Assembly (NCBI GenBank): GCA_958510875.1
Contig: OY294067.1
Coordinates: 252,789,736-252,853,735, forward strand
DNA from: Endomychus coccineus
Taxonomy: Eukaryota > Arthropoda > Insecta > Coleoptera > Endomychidae
Reading direction: 5' to 3'
DNA length: 64,000 nt
Shown here: positions 11,561 to 25,210 of the stretch, piece by piece
Numbering within the stretch: position 1 is the first letter of the stretch
How the letters are laid out: every line of letters begins with the position of its first letter
Made by a program: the position numbers and the translations under genes
The notes under the pieces: model-generated
What the model was told of the DNA's origin: nothing
Database searches by the model: none
What the model saw: only the letters and a program-made list of their open reading frames with translations

Positions 11561-14500
11561 TATAAGACTGCTGAAACTGAACCATAAATTGCGGAAGTGA
11601 ATAAAAAGGGATAAAATTCAAAGATAGCAAAGAAATATTATTTTATGATTAAAATTTTCAAACGTAGCTATAGGAATCATTTTGCTGTATAAAGAGATGC
11701 ATAAATACAACATCAAGAATTCAAGTTATGATCAAAAAGTATAGCGAAATAATAAACGTTAACCTTTAAGGATAGGCGAGTGATAGTCAATATCGAGATA
11801 ACACGTCATAAATCATTATGCAACAAGAGAAAAAATTAAAATCGGCTTGCAATAAAAATTAAATACTAGTTACTTGCTTTGTGCCACATGTGAAGTCAAT
11901 GAATCCATCGGATTAATGTTTTATCTATACTACCAAAACATGAATAAGTAATATAGTTATCCAAAATTAGATAGCATCACTAATTATGACTAGGGTAAGG
12001 CTTTGTTATTTAGTTGAACAGTGAGACATGTTACATGATTAGATTTGCTCCCATTGATTCAAATGCACACCCTTAATCATGATTGAATGTTATATATTGT
12101 TCATCGAATCAATGACATGACGTCATACTTGGTTCTTTTTACAACAACACTTCAACAATTTCCGTAAATTACTGCGCTATCTTCGTCAAACCAGGTATAT
12201 TCCATTTTAACAGTTGGCAACACATTAAAGAGTAGCCAATATAAACAGTAAATTTCTTAAATTTACTTGACAACAGGTATCATTCTTTGTAGATCTATCT
12301 TTTGATAGAGATATAATCAAACTTCAAAGTACAGAAACAATTTTCCAAGGATTGGAATTCAACATACATTAAATTCGTGTGCTGTGTAAACTACGAAACG
12401 TGTACATTTTTTTACATCAGTATATTAAACGGAAAAATGCTTCAAATTTTTGTAACTTTATGAGAACCCTCCACAGTCGTTGTTGATAATGAATAAACTG
12501 CCAACAAGTACCCTCAAGTAATGTGATATAAAAGAATGGTTAAATAGGAATAATATACCTACATTTTGTTAACACCTTGAAACTATGCAACAGAAAATAC
12601 ACGTCGACATGATCGAAGATGTGAAATATATCTTCCAACTTGTATGGCTTCTATTTGTTGGTATATTATATTCATCCTACTAAAATAGTGGTGAGGATAT
12701 TATAAAAGAATATTCGAAAAGCGTGCATTTATTTGAAGAATTTTGTAATCGAGTATTTCTTTATATGAATAATAATGCTTACTTTAAGATCACAATATGG
12801 AATAATATTATTGACTGTACCTGAAAGTTAAGTTTTCATATCTTTAAGTTTTTAACGTGTAGGGTCAGTTTTATTTTAATAATCGATGAAGCAAATTCTC
12901 AGAAAGCATTTGTAACCTTGTTGAACCTTCTAAAAAAAAAACTTCCTTTTGCCATTCACTGCCTTTCCGTCATTTAGTACCAAAATAATCATTTTTTGGT
13001 ACTATTGAATTTGAATTCGACGCAAGCAGAACCAGTAAGTAGGTATTTTATTTTTGTTCACACTTTTGGTAAACACCACAACAGTTTGTAAATTACATTT
13101 AAAATTACAAATAATTTGTATTACATATTTGATATAATAAATAAATAACTCTTAAATTTGTTTGTAACACAGTTTATGATATCAAATGGGTTGTTGTATT
13201 CAAAAATAATCAAAACCTGCTCAACCTGACAACAATGGCTAACCTTGATCTATGACATCAAATCATTGATTCGGTGAACGAGCCATATTCAGGTTATCCT
13301 GTAATCTTTGCGAATCTACTATGGAATCACTATTTCATGAAAGAACTGCCGTCAACAAATGTTACTAGATGTAATGTAATTAATTTCTCTTATTGTGACA
13401 CAGCAATTGGAACATAAATATTGAAACATCAAAATTTGATTGGAGACTCATTGTTTACGACACCCCTTTCATCCTTATTAGTGAATTATACTTGATTTTC
13501 ACAGTTATTAATTATAAATAATTGATGCTTTCATTATTCAATCGGTGTTGGTTTCCATACTAGGTACATAGAGAAAATGCCACATTGTCATAAATGATGA
13601 ATGACACTTCTAGATTAGGATCGTGCGTGAACTCTTGAGCTGACAAATCATGAATAGCATTACCCACAATTCCAATTCCATTATATTTATTCAACCAATT
13701 CGAAAAACTGATGCGATCCATGTACGTATAATTATTTCCTCCTGAAATCGGTCCGAAATGCAATAAACTAATTTCAATACTGACTTTTAAAATCATCGTA
13801 AAAACAATTGTCAAGCAAATAGCCTACTAGAAAGTTAATTTGTCACATGACCAATTCAGGCAACTCTGCTACTCGTAGCGCTTTGCATTCATTTGGTATT
13901 CGGATTTGAATAACATTTATATTGCATTAATAATTAATTTGTGACTTTTTCATTACAATATGAAATTTGAAATAACCGGGTACTCTTTGGAAGTAATTGG
14001 AATTTGGCAAAGTTAAACCTCCATCAGATTCTCTGATACAATATTATGAGCTCCAGGAAATCGAATTGAATAAATTCATGACTGATAATATAATTGAGAC
14101 CACTTTGAACAAATTATATCTTCAAATTACTGTCGATACTAAACCCTGAAACAATCATCATATTTTCATCGAAAAGAATTTCAAAAACAAATGCTGTTTT
14201 CAAAAGCTTTAAGGAAAATTTTTCCAAAATTTTTGTTTTTGAATTTTGAAATGAAATCATTATAATTCAAAATATTATCATCTTTGAGCCTGGTTTAGAA
14301 ATCAATATCATCACGATGTTCAAGGGTTAATCGTCTTTTTTGAGAATGTTTACGTTTGACGGCTTTGACTGACAGCAATGAAGTATCTACTGTTTGAATT
14401 GTTTCTTACGCTGTACCCCGACTCCATAAGCCTGAGCTAGTCATGAAGATGATGGCCTTTAATAAAGGTGGCTGTGCCAAGTTATAAAAAATATTGTGCA

Positions 14501-16449
14501 ATTTGATTTACGTTTATCTATTCGACAAATTTCATTGAATTAACTTCTAGGCTGGTTGCTTATAATTTCCTTCCTTGGGATTGATAGCTCAGAGATTATT
14601 CTTACTTATACATATTTTCTAAGATGCCAGGTTCATTCTCGAGAAAAAATCTCTGGTATGGCTCTCGAGAAATAGGAAAAAGTCATATACAACATTTCTC
14701 AACTACAGTAACTGGCAATGTGTTAAAATTTTATGTATGGAGTTATTATAAGGATATCAAATTAGATTATTCGATTTTATAATGCCAAATTGGGTGAAAC
14801 GAAACTGTTTTTGGAACTTCAACAACTCAAAATCGTCATAGAACGCGAAATGAAAAAATAAAATATATTGCACCTGGTAATTTCGTTATCTAGGAAAGGG
14901 ACTTGTTTTATGTTATCTTCTGGTTGGGACAATAGAATTGCATGTTTCAGTAGCTCAGGTTACATATAATCGAACATCCGAAAATATTTCTTCATTTCAT
15001 CGTGTAGTATACATATTTTCAAGTCTCATAATCTGACTTGTAAAACTATTATCCTGGTTTGAATGTCTTTAAATAGTTTTCAATACAGTTTTTCATGACT
15101 GAATTCTGACAAAATTGAATCTCCTTGCTTTATTGAGTCTTGGGAGTTCTGAAATGTTTGAATCAAATGAATAATTGACTTCCTTCGATTGCGTTAACAT
15201 TTCCAAAACTTTTGTGAAACTTTACAAATACTACTTCATTCGAATTCAGCTTATCCCATGAATACAGAAGATGGGAAAGGAAATAATCCTACTAATACAT
15301 TCAAATCTCTATTGTAGGAGCCAAGAATTATTCGCTCATTTCCATTCAGTTTATTGATAAAATAAAACATTTCAACTTTGTTTTTGTCACTTGTACCGAA
15401 AATCACGCTCAATGAATCGTATTATGTTGGTGGTTACGTAGGAGAGGTCGTTTGAATGAGAACATGCATTTGAGACAACTGTTATGCATTTCAAATTGTC
15501 ATTATTCAATAATTTTAATTACATAATTGTAGTAGGTACCAATTTTAAGAAGAAGAAATACGTAACAACAAACAGATTGTAAATTGACATATTATGTATT
15601 ACTTCTCAAAATAATCGGAAATCAATGACTGCTTCATACGTATTAGTTTATTTTTATAAAATTCAGGCTTCCATTTTGATAAAATGCTATGAACGTTTGT
15701 AACCTGGTTTGAATTGTTCACATCAACAAAGAAAAATTCTAATTCTCACAGTCATCATATAGGTTTGATATATTCGCTAGTGGAACAATTTATAGGTTCC
15801 TCATTCTCAGTTTCAGAAGTGGATTGTCTCTTCAACACTGTCTTTAATAGTCAATTAGGCAATTTCTGTTCGCGTATCGCTATCAATTAATGCAATTACG
15901 CAAATGTGTCGTTTAGGGTAAGAATGTTATCTTCTCTCTATATTTTTACACTTTTTTATTATCATTGCGGACAAAGTTCGCCAAGCCCATCGAAATCCAT
16001 ACCAAGGCGTTGGTGGAGGTAATGTTTTCTCTATTTCTTGAATAGGGCAACAACTATCCACATATATTACAAACCTCTTGAAATAGCTTCTTTAGAGTAT
16101 CTTAAAATGCTGAATAATGCCTTGGTCCAAAGGTTGGCAATGTGAGGTAGTGTTTGTAGGAAGACTGACATTATCCAGTTCAATTATGGCATCAAATTCG
16201 TGAAGTCAAGTCGACATGATACCTACTGTTATTCATGCCCTCCACATTTGCACAGAACAAAAGTGTAATTCCTGGTTCTGCAGTTTTTCTCGCAGAATAC
16301 TAATCTTTTTCAATCCATATGTCTTTGTTGGTAATGGATGATATAGTAGACCCTCAATCACATAACACAAGTTAGCAGCGTATAACTCTCCGATACTTAG
16401 ATTAGTTGTTATTGAGTAAAGATAACTTCCATTGAGATTTTTCGTCATC
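11561..16449. other. Intron 2: long stretch without a recognised gene
   Basis: About 4.9 kb of AT-rich, single-copy-looking DNA. One 84-codon minus frame (13560-13814) has a mixed, protein-like composition (FSNWLNKYNGIGIVGNAIHD) but no domain, promoter or splice context that I can support. Near 11322, just before this stretch, TAGTGATGGGAA resembles a hAT terminus, with no partner end found. Confidence 0.4.
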
Positions 16450-16505
16450 ATAGATATTGCTAAGAATAAGAAACAATCACCCTCAGCTACTGAAAATACT
16501 GATGT
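16450..16505. repeat. MITE family M fragment, left end
   Basis: AATAAGAAACAATCACCCTC followed by AGCTACTGAAAATACTGATG matches the left end of the family at 38.3 and 61.5 kb. Sequence beyond about 16505 no longer matches. Confidence 0.5.
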
Positions 16506-16638
16506 TGAAATTCAAACTAAATTTCAGGAGCATAAGAAATAAATTTTAGGTCATACGTTGTACCTACTTACCTGTTGTCGGATATTATTGTCCTTCCTTT
16601 AGGGTGCATTTAGTATTGTTGTCTACTAGAAAAGTCCG

Positions 16639-18190
16639 ATGGTGGGTGCTCGCGGTTCTTTATGTATTTCTATTCGACATTTGAACATTCGAGGAATTCA
16701 AAATCGGTTTTATACCACTCCTGAGAACATTGGAATAAGAAGGAACGCATTCAACTTATTACAGTCATATCTAACAGACCGGAAACAAATTGTAAGAATT
16801 AAATATACAAAGAGTACTGAAAAGAAAATTTAATGTGGAGTACCACAAGGAACGGTTCTAGGTCCAGTTCTATTCTATATATATGTGAACCAATTATTCT
16901 CTATATGATCGTCCGGAGAAATAACTAGTTTTGCAGATGACACTGTGATTTTGTATTCTGGTGAAACCTGGCTTGAGGTCAAAGAACAAGCAGAAAAAGA
17001 TCTGGAAATTTCAACAAAACTTTTTTCGAACCTTTCTGAATGCATTTTGAATAGTAATAAATTGGTAGTGCAACAAGGAAGATTTAATTATAAATTATAT
17101 TCAAAATGCATTCAGAATATCTTCAACAACAAATATAAAATATTTAGGAGTTTTAATAGATTCTCATTTGAGATGGGACTTCTATATAAATTATTTAGTA
17201 CAAAAATTAAGAAGGATTCTATATAAGTTCCGCCAACTCAAGAACAGATTGAACCTGAAACAAATAAAAAATATTTTATTATAGTCTCGTACAAAGTCAT
17301 TTAACATACTGCCTAATAGGATAGGGAGGGGTATCCAAAACTTACCTGCGTCCATTAAGCGTGATACAGAGAAAATTCTTAAAACTAATGTTGCACAAAA
17401 CTCCGCTATAGTAGTGACAATGACAAGTTATATGAAGAATCTGGGATGCTCGACCTGAGACAATTATTTTATAAGATACTTGTGCTGAACCAATTCAAGG
17501 AGAAGGGAAAACTCAGTCGGCTGAGCCATGAGTATATCACACGTCATAAAAATAAATATATCATACCACATGCATCCAAGAATGTAGGTCAGAGGTCCTA
17601 TAATTTTTTGGAACCAACTGTACTCAAGTCCCTATCAGATAGCATACATTCCCTAAAATTACTTTCACAACTAAAAAAAGCCGTCTATAAATTAAATATT
17701 TTATAATGCAATTTAAAAGCTCCTATTGCAAAATCACATAAAAAAAAATGTTAATCTTATAAACAAAAGATCTGTACCCACCTTCACATTCCTGATACAA
17801 TTCTGAGTATACAATATGTTTGCCCTTTGACATTAGTCTTAATATTATTTCATATGCCAAATTTTTATAGCTCGTAAGACAATTTGTAGCCTGTAAGTAA
17901 TTTAATTTATACCCCCACGTGATTTTTTCTATCCTTACACGTCTCCAATGATTTTGTAGTTGATTCAACTTCGAGTGATTTTATTATACCACATGTGATT
18001 CATTTTATATATATGTACATAAGTCTCCAAAGTTCTTGTGATTGTTTAAAGGTAATCTTAATTTATTTTATTTACACCACGTACAAGCAACACCTGTTGC
18101 TTCTGTGGGTTTCCTAATACTCATTTATAGAATGTATAGTATTATTATGCTTGTATTATTTTGTGTGAATAAACGATGATGATGATGATA
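16639..18190 (+). pseudogene. LINE 3' fragment: reverse-transcriptase remnant with GAT tail
   Basis: Frames on the + strand read LLQSYLTDRKQIVRIKYTKS, then after a stop CGVPQGTVLGPVLFYIYVNQ (motif with the conserved PQG), then ITSFADDTVILY with the FADD catalytic loop. A C-terminal region follows (17446-17706: ITRHKNKYIIPHASKNVGQR). There are several stops and shifts. After about 450 bases of AT-rich 3' UTR the copy ends AATAAACGATGATGATGATG near 18171-18190, a short GAT repeat typical of LINE 3' tails. The 5' part is missing. It is inserted in intron 2 about 300 bases before exon 3, in the gene's sense orientation. Jockey-type is likely but not certain. Confidence 0.75.
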
Positions 18191-18487
18191 CGCAGATGAT
18201 CGCTGTATACGGGTGTTCGCTAACAGGGGTGTTTCTATATTATAAGAAGACCATAATCTGACTATAGTCACATTAGTGTTTCTATAATATGATATAAACA
18301 AAGTGGAAGTAATTCATTTCAACAATATAATGAATTATCACGAAGTAACTGCTTCCACTGTCGATGTTTCATTCAGTGTATTTATATTCACATTATTCAA
18401 AAGCTCGATAATGCGATTCTCTTCTTCTCTACACCCTCGTCAAATCTAATGTATTGTTGTATTTAAGAGGATTTTTATTCATTCCAG
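18191..18487. other. Intron 2, end: acceptor region of exon 3
   Basis: AT-rich sequence after the LINE tail, ending in the pyrimidine-rich acceptor of exon 3. A short direct repeat of TCTATAATATGATATAA type (18225-18300) is visible. No gene. Confidence 0.5.
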
Positions 18488-18724
18488 TTTCTTCTCTGAG
18501 GAGTACTTCAGTACGTGAACAATTGGCAGCCGTTTCAGGAGCTAGTGCAGCATCCGTTGCTGTAACTCCCAGTCCAGGTCCGGGAGCACCTCGATCTATA
18601 TTCGGCCGCTTGGGTATTCGCAAGCCATCTATCCTCAGCCTGACCAGTCCACACGCCAGCGGTTATGTACCCGCCACCGCTAGAACTTTTAGTTTGGACG
18701 ATTTGCTAAAACCTCCCCCGAGAC
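18488..18724 (+). CDS. Exon 3: juxtamembrane cytoplasmic segment
   Basis: The acceptor ends TTCATTCCAG and the donor is C|GTAAGG; both junctions are phase 1, and the first codon completed is Val. The roughly 79 encoded residues are rich in Ala, Ser, Pro and Gly, with SPGPGAPRS, a basic FGRLGIRKPS patch and the end FSLDDLLKPPPR. No enzymatic domain is visible. GC content is clearly above the flanking AT-rich intron, which together with the phase match supports a real exon. It sits between an 11-kb and an 18-kb intron, both packed with transposon remains, so extra or alternative exons in those introns cannot be excluded. Confidence 0.85.
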
Positions 18725-19709
18725 GTAAGGCCCGCCCGAGCCGTGCCTTCCTTGTTGTTGATGCCTTCTCTTTTAATTACACACTCTATATGTACTGTTT
18801 GTAGTCTGTCAATGGAAAGTAATCAAGGGGAAATCGTTTCAGTTTTCACAAAATTGATTAGATACTGGTTTTCATATATTCCTAGAATGGAAAATTATAT
18901 GTTGATCAGAAACTACGTAACTAACATAATAGCATAACATATAAACAAGAATACGTGTATATAAATTCTTTGATAATATAATCTACAGAGCAACTGGTAA
19001 TGTGCTTTTCGGCACTACTGCACTCGACCTCATAAATTTAAATAAAATATTTCGATTTCATTTTATATGCAGAATGAAACTCAAGACTTCCACTTCCAGC
19101 CGCTTGGTATTCTCTACTCCTTAGCCTTAGGGGACCAAATCCGGTTAAAGCAAGGACTGAAAAAACCACAATTGGGTCCTTAGCTTGTATTGCTCTCTGT
19201 TTAGAAGTTTAATTTTTATTCATGATGTAATATTCTGTTGAATTTCAGTAAGCTCTACACCAAAGACTAGTGTGTAATATGATTTAATGTCTCAGTGACG
19301 AGATATTGCAGTTTTTATGAGCATATCAAAATGTTAACCAGATAATTCATGAACTAGCTTGAATCAAAGCTGTTCCTATTAAATCAAAGGAGGTGTGAGT
19401 GACGTTGTTGCATTTGTTGATTAATATAATCGTGCAGGATTTAATTGTTCATCTTGCCGGGAACATTCAACCTTATTATGGGAGTATAATGTACAAAGTG
19501 ACAAACATCTCAATAATGAGAAATAATGGAATGGTTGTTAACAATATTGTCCATTCAAATACTTCTTCAAAAAAATATGACACGCCGTTTTCTTTTCAAT
19601 AACATGAAAAAATGTATCTAATGTTCCAATAAACAATTGCCTCCAAGAAAAGAATAGTTAATAAAAATAAATTACACTTATATCACAATAGTCGAGGAAA
19701 TAAAGCATT
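18725..19709. other. Intron 3, first part: no gene seen
   Basis: The donor is GTAAGG. The open frame of exon 3 runs on to 18804 but without plausible protein content. A slightly GC-richer patch at 19080-19200 has no readable domain. Confidence 0.5.
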
Positions 19710-20900
19710 TCACATTCCAAAGTCGGCGCTGTTGGATGGATTGAGATGCGGTTTTCTGCATTCGATTGAGAAAAGAAATTTTTTGCAGGGTTAGTTTCTT
19801 GCGGAAAAAATTGAATGCATTTCTACAGCCAAAAAATGCTCAAATTGGTTTCACGGGGTTTTTGGGGTCGCTGAATACGAATATACTATCAAGAAAATTC
19901 ACTGATGTCCCCTTGTCCCTCTCCGGGGTGTTCGGGCATCCTGATACCCTAGATATCGATGAGATTAATTCAAAAATTATTTTTAATGTTTGTTAAATGT
20001 TCGAGAGGTGATATAAAGGCTGCTAGTGATGATTACGACGTGAAAAAACTCTTCTGCAATACCTGGTGGTACCCTGAGACCGGATAATCACGTCATTTTC
20101 CAGGAATTTGCTATATTTTCTTCATAAAATGTAACAAATTCTGGTTCTTGGAGGTTTTCAAAGTCATCGATCACGACTATGACACTCACAATGTTCTGCA
20201 AATTACCTGGGGGTGCTTCCGGGTCTCTGTTTATCTACGTCATCTTCTAGGCATGAACTTTCTGATTATCATATTCGTGATCGGCGACTCCGAAAACCCC
20301 CGACAGCCAGAATTTGTTACCTTTTATGAAGAAAAATCAACAAATTCCTAGAAGATGACGTAGATACACATGGCTCCAGAGACCCGGAAACACCTCCAGG
20401 TAATTTGCAGAACATTGTGAGTGTCATAGTCGTGATCGGCCACTTTGAAAACCCCCGAGAGCCAGAGTTTGTTACATTTTATGAAGAAGAATTAGCAAAT
20501 TCCTGGAAGATGACAAGGTACCACCAGGTATTGCAACAAAATTTTTTCACATCGTTATCATCACTAGCAACTTTTACATCACCTCTCGAACAGTTAACAA
20601 AATAGTTTTCCAATGAAATTCATCGATATTTAGGGCGTCGGGACCCCGGATACCCCCGGGGGAGTCCAAGGGAACCTCAGGGAATTTTTTTGATAGCATA
20701 TTCGTGTTCAGCGACCCCAAAAACCCCGAGAAACCAATTCGAGTTGGTTTTTTTTATTCACCTCAAAAAGTGCACTCAGAAAAATGCATTTTTTGGCTGT
20801 AGAAATGCATTCAATTTTTTCCGCAAAATTAGTTCTTGAAATTATATTCAGAAGTTAATTTCACTTCTCACAATAAAATACGGCAACGCTGGAAATGCGT
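19710..20900. mobile_element. Foldback element, about 1.2 kb, nearly all inverted repeat
   Basis: Left and right arms pair over most of their length: TTGAATGCATTTCTACAGCC (19810) against GGCTGTAGAAATGCATTCAA (20797), and AATTTGCAGAACATTGTGAG (20402) against CTCACAATGTTCTGCAAATT (20184). A module reading CGTGATCGGCGACTCC then GAAAACCCCCG recurs several times in both orientations (20275, 20435, and diverged at 20705). Related wording (CGTGATCAGCGACCTCGAAA) occurs in the foldback at 2725-3300. No transposase. The outer limits are approximate because the ends (CCAAAGTCGGCGCTGTTGG / CGGCAACGCTGGAAATGCG) are diverged. Confidence 0.7.
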
Positions 20901-21986
20901 AAGTTTTACCCTTGTCGAGATGAGTATACCCAACCTCCGTAAACCGCAGAGCGCATGGTCCCCTCGATGCTTTAAATCTCTCGAACCCTTGTTTATTCGA
21001 GCGACAGATCAAACAATTCCACTATAATACAAAAAAGACAAACTTGTTTTTACTGTTTCAAGGAATAGATTTATTATTAAATATCATAAAATTATTAGAT
21101 ACACTTTGCTGATGAATATATGTTTACATTATTTTTTGGGAGGGCTGCGAGCTTGAATTCTCATAGATTATGACAATTATTTGTTTTACGACATGAAATT
21201 GGCATTGGCTGCACTCGTATATTTGTAGAATTCTTTCCACCAAATCTAGTTTTGGGTTACAAAAGTTTGAAATTTGAAAAGGGTTTTTGATTTATTCGTT
21301 AATGCACTAAAATTTATCTTCAACATAAATTCTGCCATGAAATGCAAAGTTTTTGTTACACTGCTTATCGTTGTTTACAGAATTCGCCGCATATGCCTAA
21401 TTGACAATATACAAAGATTTGGCAATACGCTTGCTGGTAAGAGTGAGACATTGTTACCCAATTGCACTATTATCGTATTTTCATGTACATGATTTCAATT
21501 CAACAAATAATTTCAATTCAATAATAATTTATAAATTCATGAATTACAATTGTGTTCATAATTTTTATTTTTGCATTAAAATTGGGTAAATAATTTTAAT
21601 TATTGAATTCATATTATTCAGTTAAAATCATGTACCCAATTTTAATGCAAAAATAAAATTTATGTATACAATAATGATTCTTTGAATGTGAAAAAAAACA
21701 ACATGAAGGATGGATGGATATTTGAAATTGCAAACTCTCGAATCTCTAGGAAGGGAAGGATCATCTAAGTATGTTTGAGATGAAAATTTTATCTGTTATG
21801 ACTGCGAAAATTTCTATATCTCTCATTGAAGGTCAAATATCAAGATAAGTAATTCAATCCGGAATGCATTCTTGAAGATGTCACATTTTAATTGCTTCCA
21901 ATTATTTTTTGAAATCCTATAGCCAAATTTCACGAGATATACCTCAACAAATATATTTTAGAATTAATTGCTGAATGATATTAATA
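20901..21986. other. Intron 3: no gene seen, short AT palindrome
   Basis: AT-rich sequence. Around 21480-21670 the strings ATTTTTATTTTTGCATTAAA and AATTTTAATGCAAAAATAAA are inverted copies, together with CATGTACATGATTT against AAAATCATGTACCC, forming a hairpin of about 190 bases. Small frames here have no recognisable domain. Confidence 0.45.
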
Positions 21987-23736
21987 TACAGGATATGCCT
22001 TCATCAGATAACGCGATCTATATATGGAGAACTAAGAGTTGCATGATTCTGAAAATTTGAGAATCCAACCAAACTGTTCTCGTTATTATAACAATTCCGG
22101 TTTTTCCGGATGTGAAATCGCCTTCATTATTTTCTTACTAAATTGTTGAATTCCTCTCATCTATCATACCCTACACTCAAAATGAACCGTTATTGAGTTG
22201 TTCGATTATTTCTAGAAAAAATTACAAATGTAGCCTACTAAACTTACGTTATTTTCATGTGAATCACCATTTTTAGTGATATGCAGTGACATCATGAATA
22301 TCGAAAGTTGAACGGATGACTCACCATCATCACATTCACTGAATAATTTATAGGGTGTGCTAAAATTTAGGTCCAGACAGTGAGTGAGAAATAATTTTTT
22401 CAAATGGAAACCTCATTGTTCTTCTCATAATTTAATTCTATTATGAAAATGAGCCCTAGTTCTGATTCAGTTTCCTATACCCAAGACCCATAATTTCGGG
22501 GAGATTCTATGATATTACCTAATTCTGCATATTAACTCCTTGAAATTTTGGTTTTTCTAGTAAACTGGGATTATCTACCGACACCATGTTTGGTGATAAA
22601 TGAATTAAAGTTGTTTACTGTCAGATTCATCATCTGAAAAAGTGTAGTATGAATGTTCGTTAATTTATTTGTGATTTATGGCGGATGTAATGAGGTTCTC
22701 ACAAGGACAAGTGATACTTTTGCTACAAGGAATTCAGGAAAACCCAAACCATATCCACACATCATTAGAAGATTAATATTGAATCTTACGAACCATGAAT
22801 CTTTGAAAAGGAAAATTATTAAAACTAACACAGTGATGGACAACAACAAAAAATTAAATTATAGGGTTTGGATACTTCGCAGTTTGCCAGAAACACCTTT
22901 GAAGCTCGTTAGGTTAAATATTAATCTTCTAGTGATATGGAGATGATTTTGGTTTCCCTGAATACCGTGTAGCAACAGTATTACATGTTCTTGTGAAAAC
23001 CTTATTACATTCGCCATAAATCACTAATAAATTATCGAAATCTTGATTATTATACCCAGCACGAACCATATTGCCCTTTTTCAGATGATGAATCTGACGG
23101 TAAGCAAGTTCAATACATTAGTCATCAAACATGGTGCCGATAGATATCCTAAGCTTATTAGAAGATTTTTTATTTCAGAACATACAGAATTAAGTATTAT
23201 TATGAAATATCTCAGAAATTATGACTTTTGTAAATAGGAGAATGAATTAGAACTAGGGCTTATTTTCATAATAGAAATGAATCATGAGAAGAACAATTTG
23301 AAAAAATTGAAACCCCGTTCTGGACTTACATTTTTGCGCATCCTGTAAATCAGTGAATGCGATAATGGTGAGTGATTCGCCCAACCTTTAATATTCATGA
23401 TCCAGTCACTGCATATCACTAAAAATTCTAAATCCCATGAAAAAAGCGTATGTGCGATAGGCTGCTTTTTTATTTATTTTTTTTTAAATCGAATAGTTTA
23501 AAAATGATTCATTTTGAGTATAGCGTCATAAATTTGAATCACAATCATGAGAGGAATCCAAAAATTTGGTAAAATCAAGGTGTCCTATTAAAAATAACAA
23601 ACATGACGTCACATCCGGAAAAACTATAATTATCACAAAAACGAAAATATGTTGGTTGAATTCTTAATGTTTCCTTCACCGTTCTACAAATGTTCAGAAC
23701 CGTGGCACTCTTAGTTATCCATACATATACACTGTA
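21987..23736. mobile_element. 1.75-kb near-palindromic element with TACAG ends
   Basis: The outer arms pair over 300-400 bp: GAGAACTAAGAGTTGCATGA (22027) against CACTCTTAGTTATCC (23706), TTTTCCGGATGTGAAATC against GACGTCACATCCGGAAAAAC, and GCCCTAGTTCTGATTC against GAATTAGAACTAGGGC. The inner part is also inverted: ATTTGTGATTTATGGCGGAT (22667) against TTCGCCATAAATCACT (23010), and CCGACACCATGTTTGGTGAT against CAAACATGGTGCCGATAGAT. The ends read TACAGGATATG and (reverse complement) TACAGTGTATATG with TA outside both. Frames inside (for example 22653-22946) are products of the palindrome. No transposase was found, so it is non-autonomous. Confidence 0.7.
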
Positions 23737-25009
23737 TAGATGGAGGGGAAAATATTGCCTTCAAATATTCTGTCGAGATGTTAATAATTTCAAAGGTGTG
23801 GAGTGTAGGTCTTGTCCCATAGTCGATGAATGAAATAATTTTGATTCCATTGCAACATGATGTCAAAATCTCATTACTGAATAAACTCCCATTACTGAGA
23901 ATCCATCAATAACGATGAAGATAAGATAATTAATATAATGGGCTTATGTTCGATATCGGAATTCTGTCAACATATCTGGAAGCAGGGTTGTTAATGACTA
24001 TGAGAATTCCAGAACCGTCAAATTGGGGGAGTAATTCTATTTTAATGCAACATGTAGTTCACTACATTATTACGAATAGCTTTGTCAACTTACCAAGGTA
24101 GCATACTCCAATTTTGTTCAAAAGGTTCCTCAATTTTGTTAAAAAAAATCAATTTAGAAAGATATACAGCTTGAGTCAGATTGAGCGGGGTATTGGAAGT
24201 AATAAGTGCGATTCTTTTGACTTGCCAATTTCCAAAAAGTTGACAAGTGTCACGCGTAGCCAGCAGCCTGTAATATAGATTCTATCACTAACGAAAAGCA
24301 TCTTTTCACTATCGCCAGGAATATCTAGACGAAATGTCTTAAAAAATTCTGCCATACCTACATTATTTTTGTGGAGGGCAATGAAGGTAGGCAGGAAATA
24401 ACGGCGTGTACAAAATTTATATTGGGGAAAATGATTTCATCAAAAAGTGTGGTGCATATGCCTATTTTGTTTGATTAGTTATTAAAGGATACAAGATACT
24501 ATAATCCACATAGTTATGAGAAGCTACTCTCCTGAGACGATTCGGGCGACTTCAGGGTGCTGACTTTCCAAGCAGATTTCCTCAGATGTTCGCACACAGC
24601 TCACTGTACGGGAGAATGGGGAAAAGGGATGACGGAGTGTGTGAACTAAAAGCTCTATCAGTCGACCATATTTCGTAATTGACTTTTAGAAACACTTACA
24701 TTAACAATAATGTATGTAACACGTTTTTTATTTGTAAGCAATTCATTTTCTTGAGCTTAACTGTTCGTCGCGTTCTGCTTTTATTAATTCAGAAATGTGA
24801 GCATTGTTTTCATTGAGATACAAGAGAAGCTTCATACGTCATCGTCTTCGAACGTCGACTGGAAAAATCGTCGTCGTCAATGCTACTATTATAGATCAAG
24901 CGCCCTTCTACTCTCCAACAAACTTTGTCTGACGATTTGTACCATCATACTCATAATCCAGTAGACACAAGAAATTAAACTTCTGGATCTTGGAACATCA
25001 GCTGCATCC
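23737..25009. other. Intron 3: no gene seen
   Basis: Mixed sequence with a GC-richer patch at 24520-24650. Nothing readable before the mariner relic. TAACAATAATGTATGTAACA and nearby AT-rich sequence carry no repeat that I could pair. Confidence 0.4.
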
Positions 25010-25210
25010 CATATCAAAATCATCTTTAGTGATGAGGCGCACTGCCACATCAACTGCTACGTCAACCAACAAAATTCTCAGATCTTGAACAAGTAACCGT
25101 TTGGTGTGGTTCGAGAGCAAGAGATATCTGATTTCTTTAAAAATAATAAAGAAGCCTCGGTGAATCTGCGAGGTGATTTCGTGCCGTAGAAGACATTTTT
25201 GCTAATGTCA
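25010..25210 (+). pseudogene. mariner-type transposase relic
   Basis: The + strand reads HIKIIFSDEAHCHINCYVNQ then QNSQIL, the block around the first catalytic Asp of IS630-Tc1-mariner transposases (FSDEAHFHLNGYVNKQN-like). After a shift, EQVTVWCGSRARDI keeps the family's VTVWCG string, and EASVNLRGD follows with stops between. It is short, frameshifted and lacks the second and third catalytic aspartates. It resembles the transposase at 26667-27732 but is clearly a different copy or lineage. Confidence 0.65.

Noticed and set aside
13560..13814. 84-codon minus frame as a gene
   Set aside because: The composition is protein-like, but there is no recognised family, no splice partner and no neighbouring exon.
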